Assembly (NCBI GenBank): GCA_964627445.1
Contig: CAZVJF010000011.1
Location: 19,713 to 83,712 of the forward strand
Direction: 5' to 3'
From: Luteibaculum sp964627445
GTDB taxonomy: Bacteria; Bacteroidota; Bacteroidia; Flavobacteriales_D; Luteibaculaceae
DNA length: 64,000 bases
Shown: positions 1-6,326 of the stretch, piece by piece
How positions within the stretch are numbered: the first letter of the stretch is position 1
Layout of the letters: every line of letters starts with the position of its first letter
Made by a program: the position numbers and the translations under genes
Notes under the pieces: generated by a model
What the model was told of the DNA's origin: nothing
What the model saw: the letters and a program-made list of their open reading frames with translations, nothing else
Databases searched by the model: none

Positions 1-1329
1 GGTTTTTACAATGCCGCTACTGAAACGGCTTACATTCACGACAGCATTATTCCCGCCTACCAGGGTTTTTGGGTCAAGGCCTATCACCCTTCATCCAGCT
101 CGGAGCAGTATACCTTAACGGTGAAGGAGAACCACAAATACAATGAGGAGAACTCCGTGTACTACAAATCCAACTCCCAACCCCGAGAAATTACAGACTT
201 GGCTACCCAACTTATCTTCTCCGCTGGAAGGACTGCAGACCGAATTTTCATACAACCCTTTACCGGAGCAACAGTAGGAAGAGATGCACAGTTGGACGTG
301 CCGAAGTTTGGCAATGCCCGAAAAAGCAACCATATGGTAGATTTCTGGGGAGCCAATAAGGACATTCTAAACCTATGGGTAAACGCTGTTGATTTTAACA
401 AGACTTCAAACGTTGTCATGCCCCTAGCATTAAAGAGTAACCGTGCAGACACCTGCCAACTTCTGTTTAGGAATGTTGCAGCAATAACAGAACATCATTG
501 CATCGAGTTGCTCGATACCAAAACGGGAGATCGGCAGTTTATATTCGATAACCAACCGCTAAGTGTTGTGGTTTCGGACAGCATAACATCCCGCTATGCC
601 CTAGTTTTTTCAAAGGATCTATCTGTAGTAATGAACACTAAAGACCCTCTTTGCCAGGAAGATACAGGACAAATAATGGTGAGTGGGCCAAAAATATTCC
701 ACTCCGAGGTTTGGAATGTTTTTCGAAACGACAGCCTTTACGGCCAATATACGTTGGATACCAGTGGCTTTGTAGTAGATGCCCTTGCTGGAAATTACCG
801 CCTTGTAAATACGCTTGGTTTTGCAGCATGTGGCAATAACGCTGTATATACTACCGTGTCCGATGCCCCAGAAGTGCGCGCTCAGTTTAGTTCCTCCGCA
901 GAACTCATTGCGGGTAAGGAAATTGCTTTTTGGCCTGAGCAAAGTGGCAATGACCGCTACTTGTGGCAGGTACAAGGAGTGGAATACACGAACCCCGTTT
1001 TGCAACTTACGGTACCCCATAATGAAGACAGTTTGCACGTGCGGCTTGAAACCCAGGTAGCGCAATGCACAAAAGAACAAACCCAAAGTTTTGTTATTCA
1101 GCAGACAACAGACATAGACAACCTAAAAAACACTTTAGCTCCCCATTACGTAGTTAAAAACAAATATATCTCTTGGCAAGAGCAAGTAAATACAGTTCGT
1201 ATCTTTGACTTGTCTGGAAAAAAAATAGACGAAATTACCCATACCAATACCGCCCCTTTACACCATGGAACCTACCTGTACTGCTTTAACCAAACTTGCA
1301 TTACGATTTACGCTAATCTTGGGGATTAG
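1..1329 (+). CDS. C-terminal part of a T9SS-exported surface protein (5' end outside window)
   Basis: The reading frame is open from base 1, so the gene begins before the window; about 442 residues are visible. The last ~45 residues (VRIFDLSGKKI, then a GTYLY turn) have the pattern of the Bacteroidota type IX secretion sorting tail, which sends proteins through the outer membrane and is removed at the surface. The preceding part is beta-rich, with repeated short strands typical of the distal end of large adhesin-like or repeat proteins; I recognise no enzyme domain. The gene overlaps the next one (1265) by 65 nt in another frame, suggesting one transcription unit with the exosortase genes. 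The specific role is unknown; the T9SS assignment rests on pattern recognition of the tail. Confidence 0.8.
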   Translation, partial: GFYNAATETAYIHDSIIPAYQGFWVKAYHPSSSSEQYTLTVKENHKYNEENSVYYKSNSQPREITDLATQLIFSAGRTADRIFIQPFTGATVGRDAQLDVPKFGNARKSNHMVDFWGANKDILNLWVNAVDFNKTSNVVMPLALKSNRADTCQLLFRNVAAITEHHCIELLDTKTGDRQFIFDNQPLSVVVSDSITSRYALVFSKDLSVVMNTKDPLCQEDTGQIMVSGPKIFHSEVWNVFRNDSLYGQYTLDTSGFVVDALAGNYRLVNTLGFAACGNNAVYTTVSDAPEVRAQFSSSAELIAGKEIAFWPEQSGNDRYLWQVQGVEYTNPVLQLTVPHNEDSLHVRLETQVAQCTKEQTQSFVIQQTTDIDNLKNTLAPHYVVKNKYISWQEQVNTVRIFDLSGKKIDEITHTNTAPLHHGTYLYCFNQTCITIYANLGD

Positions 1330-1648
1330 CCTTTTTGGAGGAAATGTTTTTGGGCAGCCTGTGCAAGACGATTGCAGCACATGCACCGGTGGTAACACCT
1401 GTTTTTGTTGTGATGATGCTGATCCCGCATGTGATTGTGCTCCTGAATCAGGAGATCCATCCCCAGGTAATAACAGCTGTGATTATGCCGGTCTAACTAC
1501 ACCAGTTTGTGCAGCCGATGAAGGAGAAGCAGAACAATTTTGCAACAATCAGTACAATCCCATACCCTTAAATAGAAACCTAGTTCTTCTTATTCTCATG
1601 GGTGCGGGCGCTATATACATTTCCCGAAAATCTTTAGGTCTTGCCTAA
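1265..1648 (+). CDS. Small Cys-rich secreted protein with exosortase (PID-CTERM-like) sorting tail
   Basis: A 127-aa protein in three parts. Residues ~10-31 form a signal peptide ending near GNVFGQ. The mature region (~32-98) is acidic and carries ten cysteines, including TCFCC and CDC clusters. The tail begins PIPLNRN, continues as a hydrophobic helix (LVLLILMGAGAIYI) and ends with SRKSLGLA, a basic end. A short conserved motif, one membrane helix and a basic terminus are the hallmark of exosortase substrates; the motif resembles the PID-CTERM type of Bacteroidota. The gene for the sorting enzyme overlaps its stop codon by 8 nt, so it is probably a dedicated substrate. The ATG at 1265 is the only ATG, and it lies inside the end of the upstream gene with no clear ribosome-binding site, so the exact start is uncertain. 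Mature function is unknown. Confidence 0.72.
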   Translation: MEPTCTALTKLALRFTLILGISLFGGNVFGQPVQDDCSTCTGGNTCFCCDDADPACDCAPESGDPSPGNNSCDYAGLTTPVCAADEGEAEQFCNNQYNPIPLNRNLVLLILMGAGAIYISRKSLGLA

Positions 1649-2159
1649 AAAAGCGCTCACCTTTATCGCTATTCTCATCGGAGTTGGTGCTTTGTACTTA
1701 CTCATCGACCACTTTTATGGTCGGGAGATTCACCACTTTCTAATGGAAACGGTTACCTACCAGTCGGTGGGTATCATGAACTTTTTTGGTCTGCCCGCAG
1801 AGCTTTCCAACTACGCAGGTATCGTTAACGCCATCACGTACAAAAACAGTCCCATTTTACGGGTCATGGATGGCTGCGATGGCATGGATTTGTTGGCGGT
1901 TTACTTTGCTTTTGCTGTGGCGCTTCCCGGCCCTTGGAAACACAAGCTTTGGTACGTGCCGCTTGGGCTTTTAGCCGTGCATGCCTTTAATTTAGTACGC
2001 GTAATGGTGTTGGTGGTGCTGGCTGCGTACGACAAATCGGTTATGGAGTTCAACCACAAGTACACCTTTATTGTGTTGGTATATGGCTTTGTCTTCCTAC
2101 TTTGGTATCTCTGGATTAAGAAATTTACCATTCCCCATGCCCGCACCCAAGTGGCTTAA
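1641..2159 (+). CDS. Exosortase family transmembrane protease/transpeptidase
   Basis: A 172-aa multi-pass inner-membrane protein. It carries the three residues that define exosortases: Cys79 in the DGCDGM motif, Arg120 in NLVRV and His139 in FNHKY. Exosortases cut the C-terminal sorting tail of their substrates and are thought to transfer the protein to another carrier. The length is that of the compact Bacteroidota exosortases, well below the EpsH type. Translation likely starts at TTG 1641, overlapping the stop of the Cys-rich substrate; the first ATG (1743) would remove the first membrane helix. Its 3' end overlaps the next gene by 23 nt. The subtype (XrtF, XrtN, XrtX or XrtY) cannot be settled by eye. 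Confidence 0.88.
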   Translation: MPKKALTFIAILIGVGALYLLIDHFYGREIHHFLMETVTYQSVGIMNFFGLPAELSNYAGIVNAITYKNSPILRVMDGCDGMDLLAVYFAFAVALPGPWKHKLWYVPLGLLAVHAFNLVRVMVLVVLAAYDKSVMEFNHKYTFIVLVYGFVFLLWYLWIKKFTIPHARTQVA

Positions 2160-2604
2160 GATTACCCTGCTTGCCCTCGTGTATATTTTGCTGGGCTATG
2201 TGCGGCACGTTCTTATCCTCCACGCAAATATTGCGTCTTCCAACCAAAGTATTGAGTTTTCACAAGAGTATTACCCCGCTTTAAAACAAGCGTTTCAGCA
2301 ATTTTATTTCTCGGCTGGAGCTATAGAAAACCTGCTCCAAGTTTTCTTTTTAGTCGTGTACTGGCTCTTGGGCATCGCTACCCTGCGTTGGCTGCAAATA
2401 GGAAACATCCGTTGGTTTCAATGGGGTTTCCCTGCGGTAGCCGTAGTGTTGTTTGTTCTGGCCACCGCAACCGGTATAATGCAACAATTTAGCTTAAACA
2501 GCTTGCTGCGCTCGGTTTTTGTAAAGCTGCAATCGCCCCTACCCATTTTAATTTTTATCCTCATAGTAAAGGCGGGGATGTTGACGGGTAAGACGAGGGA
2601 TTAG
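2137..2604 (+). CDS. Exosortase-associated small membrane protein
   Basis: A 155-aa protein with about four predicted membrane helices (near residues 8-25, 58-80, 95-112 and 130-148) and a periplasmic-looking segment with SFQQ-like polar content between the first two. I chose ATG 2137 because the longer open frame runs far into the exosortase gene without a membrane helix. Small multi-pass partner proteins regularly sit immediately downstream of Bacteroidota exosortases, and position and topology fit that class; sequence alone does not tell me its function. It ends the apparent operon: the next 1.1 kb is non-coding. Confidence 0.65.
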   Translation: MPAPKWLKITLLALVYILLGYVRHVLILHANIASSNQSIEFSQEYYPALKQAFQQFYFSAGAIENLLQVFFLVVYWLLGIATLRWLQIGNIRWFQWGFPAVAVVLFVLATATGIMQQFSLNSLLRSVFVKLQSPLPILIFILIVKAGMLTGKTRD

Positions 2605-2681
2605 ATGGTCGGTTCAATGACTTTTTGATTGTGTTCGAAGCGTTGCGCTGCTTCAGGAGTTTTCTGCTAGGGGCGACCATT

Positions 2682-2702
2682 TCCCCCTAACGAAGGGGGA
2701 TA
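2682..2702. repeat. C-run/G-run hairpin repeat, copy 1
   Basis: A 7-bp stem (TCCCCCT with AGGGGGA) around a 5-nt loop, followed by TA. The same stem with a different loop recurs at 2959-2978, so this is a repeated unit. Confidence 0.6.
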
Positions 2703-2740
2703 AAGGCGGATGATTTCTACAAGAAAAAAGATACAGCTCT

Positions 2741-2784
2741 GTTCCTCGAGTGCTTCTTGCAAGAAGAAGTGTATCGAGAGGAAC
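2741..2784. repeat. Long imperfect inverted repeat / cruciform
   Basis: Outer arms GTTCC+TCGA (2741-2749) pair with TCGA+GGAAC (2774-2784, with a 2-nt bulge). The centre contains a perfect palindrome, CTTCTTGCAAGAAG (2753-2766). There is no T-tract, so it is not an ordinary terminator. Confidence 0.6.
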
Positions 2785-2857
2785 GAGGGCAGGGCTTCAT
2801 ATTGTTTTTTATCCAGAATCGATTGAGATTCCTTACCTCGTCAAGCTCGGCACATCG

Positions 2858-2892
2858 CGTACCTCGGAATGACAGCGCGCTTTGCTCTTAGT
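2858..2892. repeat. Intergenic repeat A, copy 1
   Basis: Begins CGTACCTCGGAATGA and ends CTCTTAGT. It matches 3346-3380 with a handful of substitutions. A partial third copy of its upstream flank (AGATTC..TTACCTCG) lies at 2826-2840. Confidence 0.6.
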
Positions 2893-2958
2893 TTCTAGCT
2901 TCGATTCTCTTGCTTCCTGCTTCAAGCTTGGCCCTTTAAGCTAATTTCCTCCCCCTTG

Positions 2959-2978
2959 CCCCCTCCATGAGGGGGATA
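2959..2978. repeat. C-run/G-run hairpin repeat, copy 2
   Basis: CCCCCT and AGGGGG arms around a 5-nt loop, followed by ATA as in the copy at 2682-2702. Only the loop differs. Confidence 0.6.
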
Positions 2979-2979
2979 C

Positions 2980-3011
2980 GCTTTGCGCCTTGGCGGCTTT
3001 GCGTGATATTA
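2980..3011. repeat. Intergenic repeat B, copy 1
   Basis: A 32-nt unit containing CTTGGCGGCTTTGCGTGA. It is identical to 3222-3252 apart from one deleted base. Confidence 0.8.
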
Positions 3012-3221
3012 AAAACCGTTTTAATGCTATTCGCAACGCGTTATTCTAAAAGTCTTTAGATAATGCCCGTAGCGTCATAAGCGTGAAGAATGTCCAACCT
3101 GTAAATTACATCTCGACTCTACTGACGCAAAGGTCAGCATCCCAGGACGCTCCATGACCAGTGCTGCTTTCCGCTTTTAGCTCTACATTATCAGCTTTCA
3201 GCTTCCGCTTTCCACCTAATT

Positions 3222-3252
3222 GCTTTGCCCTTGGCGGCTTTGCGTGATATTA
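3222..3252. repeat. Intergenic repeat B, copy 2
   Basis: Matches 2980-3011 with a single-base indel (GCGCCT versus GCCCT). Both copies lie in the same orientation about 240 nt apart. Confidence 0.8.
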
Positions 3253-3345
3253 CGGTTTTCTGCTCTGCGCAAGGCGTCATTCAGACGAAGGAAGAATCTC
3301 ATTAAGCCACTAAGGGTCAAGATATTACTGTTTTTATAGATTCTT

Positions 3346-3380
3346 CGTACCTCGAAATGAAATTACGCGTTGCCCTTAGT
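3346..3380. repeat. Intergenic repeat A, copy 2
   Basis: Begins CGTACCTCGAAATGA and ends CCCTTAGT. It is an imperfect direct copy of 2858-2892. Confidence 0.6.
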
Positions 3381-3692
3381 GGCTCGCTTCCCTATTACAC
3401 ATTCCACCTTGGCCCTTTTAGCTTAGCGCTTTAAGCTTTGAGCTTCCAGCTTCGTGCTTTCACCTTCTCACCTTTTCAACTACTCAACTTCTCATCACTC
3501 ATTCCTCATCCTCCCATAGCATTACACGCCTCCCCCCTTTCTATTCCCCCAAATTGCAAGGATCTACACCCTCAACACCCCTTAAGCACAGGTTCTGTTT
3601 TTAAGCTTCCAGGAAACTTTCCACGGGCCAAACGAACTTTTTATTGGCAAAACCATTGCATACCGTAAATTCGGGCCATTATTTGGAAACGT

Positions 3693-4967
3693 ATGCAAAG
3701 AGATACCGCCATTTTTGATTTAATCAGCCAAGAAAAAGATCGTCAACTCAAAGGCGTAGAGCTGATTGCATCTGAGAATTTTGTCTCCGATGCGGTGCTG
3801 GAAGCCATGGGCTCTGTCCTCACCAACAAATATGCAGAAGGCTTACCCAAAAAGCGCTACTACGGTGGCTGCGAAGTGGTAGATGAAGTAGAGCAATTGG
3901 CCATAGACCGCGTTAAAGAACTCTTTGGTGCCGCTTGGGCCAATGTGCAACCGCACTCGGGCGCACAAGCCAATGCAGCAGTAATGCTGGCATGTCTTAA
4001 GCCGGGCGATAAAATTTTAGGCTTCGACCTTTCGCATGGCGGACACCTAACCCATGGTTCCACCGTAAACTTTAGCGGAAAGCTATATGAACCTCACTTT
4101 TACGGGGTAGAGAAAGAAACCGGACTAATCGATTTTGATAAAGTAGCTACCAAAGCCCGAGAAGTACAACCCAAAATGATTATCTGTGGAGCCAGTGCTT
4201 ACTCCAGAGATTGGGACTACGAAAGACTGCGCAGCATTGCCGATGAAGTAGGCGCTATTTTACTGGCCGATATTTCGCACCCTTCTGGGCTTATTGCAAA
4301 AAAACTCCTCAACGATCCGCTGCCCCACTGCCATATTGTAACTACCACTACGCACAAAACCCTACGCGGACCTCGCGGTGGCTTGATTATGATGGGCAAA
4401 GATTTCGAGAACCCGTTTGGAATCACCACGGCCAAAGGTACGGTGCGTAAAATGTCGTCCTTGCTAGATTCTGCCGTGTTCCCGGGAACCCAGGGCGGAC
4501 CACTAGAGCACGTTATAGCTGCTAAAGCCGTTGCCTTTGGCGAGGCGCTGCAACCCGAATTTGAGGCCTACGCAAAACAGGTTATTAAAAATGCTGGTGT
4601 TTTAGCAGAAACACTGGTGGAAAAAGGCTTTGGTGTTATTTCCAAGGGTACCGAAAACCACTCCATGCTTATCGATTTAAGAAACAAAGGCGTAACCGGC
4701 AAAGAGGCCGAGGCGGTATTGGGAGCGGTAGATATTACGGTAAACAAAAACATGGTTCCTTTTGATACGGAATCGCCTTTTGTAACTTCGGGGCTGCGTT
4801 TGGGAACGGCTGCCGTGACCACACGCGGATTAACCGAAGAGCACATGAAAACCATCGCTGGCTGGATTAATGATGCTATTGAACAGCGCGAAACGCCCGA
4901 AGCATTAGCCAGTATTAAGAAAGAAGTAAACACCCTAATGGGAAGTTTTCCATTGTTTAAAGCATAG
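3693..4967 (+). CDS. glyA: Serine hydroxymethyltransferase
   Basis: A 424-aa PLP enzyme that interconverts serine and glycine while loading tetrahydrofolate with a one-carbon unit, in the cytoplasm. The start region QEKDRQLKGVELIASEN and the PLP-lysine motif TTTTHKTLRGPRGG (Lys222) are diagnostic, as is the internal NKYAEGLPKKRYYGGCE block. Length is normal for the family. It stands after the long repeat region and 12 nt before the fumarylacetoacetase gene, so the two are probably co-transcribed. Nothing unusual. Confidence 0.97.
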   Translation: MQRDTAIFDLISQEKDRQLKGVELIASENFVSDAVLEAMGSVLTNKYAEGLPKKRYYGGCEVVDEVEQLAIDRVKELFGAAWANVQPHSGAQANAAVMLACLKPGDKILGFDLSHGGHLTHGSTVNFSGKLYEPHFYGVEKETGLIDFDKVATKAREVQPKMIICGASAYSRDWDYERLRSIADEVGAILLADISHPSGLIAKKLLNDPLPHCHIVTTTTHKTLRGPRGGLIMMGKDFENPFGITTAKGTVRKMSSLLDSAVFPGTQGGPLEHVIAAKAVAFGEALQPEFEAYAKQVIKNAGVLAETLVEKGFGVISKGTENHSMLIDLRNKGVTGKEAEAVLGAVDITVNKNMVPFDTESPFVTSGLRLGTAAVTTRGLTEEHMKTIAGWINDAIEQRETPEALASIKKEVNTLMGSFPLFKA

Positions 4968-4979
4968 CCATAACCCTTT

Positions 4980-6251
4980 ATGATTAGAGCCAACGATCCC
5001 AACAGAAAATCTTGGGTGGAAGTACCCGAAAACTCGGACTTCCCCATTCAAAACTTGCCTTTTGGCGTATTTAAAACCGATTTATTGGAGCCGCGTGTAG
5101 GCGTAGCCATTGGAGACAAGGTTTTGGATTTATACTCCTTAGCCATTTTGGGCTATCTTAAAAATCAGCCTTTTGAGATGGATGCCTACCTATCCGACAG
5201 CCTCAACAATCTCATCAGCTACGGTAAGAAAACGGTACGCGAGCTGCGCAATCACATCTCCGACTTATTGGAGGTTGGAAATGAGGAGTTGCAAAAGCAG
5301 GATGTGCACATTAACCAAGTCTTTTTTGACCAGAAAGATGTGGAAATGCTACTTCCGGTAAACGTAGGCGATTACACCGATTTTTATTCCAGCCGCGACC
5401 ATGCTACCAACGTAGGCACCATGTTCCGCGATCCAGACAATGCCTTGCTGCCCAACTGGTTGCACATACCGGTAGGATACCACGGTAGAGCCAGCTCCAT
5501 CATTGTATCGGGACAGGAAATTAAGCGTCCCAAAGGACAAACTCGTCCAGACCCCGAAGCGCCTCCAGTTTTTGGTCCTTGCAAATTGCTTGACTTTGAG
5601 CTGGAAATGGCCTTTGTAACCTTTGATGGGAAAGAGCTTGGGAAATCCATATCCACCAAAGAAGCGGAAGATTACATCTTTGGAATGTGCCTGTTTAACG
5701 ACTGGAGTGCACGCGACATTCAGAAGTGGGAATACGTACCCTTAGGGCCATTCTTAGCTAAAAACTTTGCATCCTCTATATCTCCTTGGATTGTAACCTT
5801 AGATGCGCTGGAGCCCTTTAAAATACCGGGTCCAGAACAAGACCCTAAAGTACTTCCATACTTAGAGTACGAAGGCGACAAGCACTACGATATTAACCTG
5901 GAAGTGGCCATACAGCCCGAAGGTGGAGAAGATAGCACGGTGTGCCACTCTAACTTTAAGCACATGTACTGGAATATGGCGCAGCAACTAGCGCACCACA
6001 CCGTTAACGGCTGCAACGTGCGCACGGGAGACATGATGGCATCCGGAACCATATCGGGTCCTGAGCGTGAATCTTACGGTTCTATGCTAGAGCTTTCTTG
6101 GCGCGGTACCAACCCCGTGAAACTTAGCGATGGCTCGGAGCGCAAGTTTATCCAAGACCACGACACCGTAGTTATGAAAGGACATTGCGCAAAAGACGGT
6201 GTTCGCGTTGGTTTTGGCGAGGTACGCACTAAGGTGAATCCTGCGGAGTAA
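4980..6251 (+). CDS. fahA: Fumarylacetoacetase
   Basis: A 423-aa hydrolase that splits fumarylacetoacetate to fumarate and acetoacetate, the last step of tyrosine catabolism. The FAH fold is clear from DFYSSRDHATNVGTMFR (catalytic His and nucleotide-like loop), the metal-binding segments FELEMAFV and NDWSARDIQKWEYVPLGPF, and the terminal TGDMMASGTISGPE. Length matches the eukaryote-like FAH group rather than the short FAHD type. No other tyrosine-degradation gene is nearby. A terminator follows at 6273. Confidence 0.95.
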   Translation: MIRANDPNRKSWVEVPENSDFPIQNLPFGVFKTDLLEPRVGVAIGDKVLDLYSLAILGYLKNQPFEMDAYLSDSLNNLISYGKKTVRELRNHISDLLEVGNEELQKQDVHINQVFFDQKDVEMLLPVNVGDYTDFYSSRDHATNVGTMFRDPDNALLPNWLHIPVGYHGRASSIIVSGQEIKRPKGQTRPDPEAPPVFGPCKLLDFELEMAFVTFDGKELGKSISTKEAEDYIFGMCLFNDWSARDIQKWEYVPLGPFLAKNFASSISPWIVTLDALEPFKIPGPEQDPKVLPYLEYEGDKHYDINLEVAIQPEGGEDSTVCHSNFKHMYWNMAQQLAHHTVNGCNVRTGDMMASGTISGPERESYGSMLELSWRGTNPVKLSDGSERKFIQDHDTVVMKGHCAKDGVRVGFGEVRTKVNPAE

Positions 6252-6272
6252 AAAAAATTACACCAACACGTT

Positions 6273-6302
6273 AAAAAGGCTGCGCATTGCGTGGCCTTTT
6301 TT
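6273..6302 (+). terminator. Rho-independent terminator after glyA-fahA
   Basis: Stem AAAAAGGC (6273-6280) pairs with GCCTTTTT (6294-6301), ending in a T run. Its position just after fahA fits a terminator and argues against using GTG 6291 as the start of the next gene. Confidence 0.7.
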
Positions 6303-6326
6303 GTTGGAAAAAGTATTTTAGGAGGC

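Larger units (their letters stand above)
2605..3692. other. Long intergenic region made of mosaic short repeats and hairpins
   Basis: No open frame here has the codon pattern or similarity of a gene. The stretch holds several imperfect duplicated blocks (listed separately), two C-run/G-run hairpins, a long hairpin at 2741-2784 and long tracts built from AGCTT/GCTTTC/TTCCGC words (about 2895-2945, 3165-3215, 3415-3490). Such patchworks occur in many Bacteroidota intergenic spaces. It also must contain the promoter and leader of glyA at its right end, although I see no perfect TAnnTTTG there. Confidence 0.7.

Noticed and set aside
619..1086. 155-codon open frame on the minus strand inside the T9SS cargo gene
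   Set aside because: A shadow of the real plus-strand gene, whose sorting tail and strand pattern fit coding sequence.
3438..3668. 76-codon open frame in the intergenic repeat region
   Set aside because: Composition follows the repeated AGCTT/TTCA words and Pro/Ser-rich low complexity; no start context, no family resemblance.
6291..6326. GTG start for the Rel/Spo gene
   Set aside because: It lies in the terminator hairpin 6273-6302; ATG 6327 has an AGGAGG just upstream.
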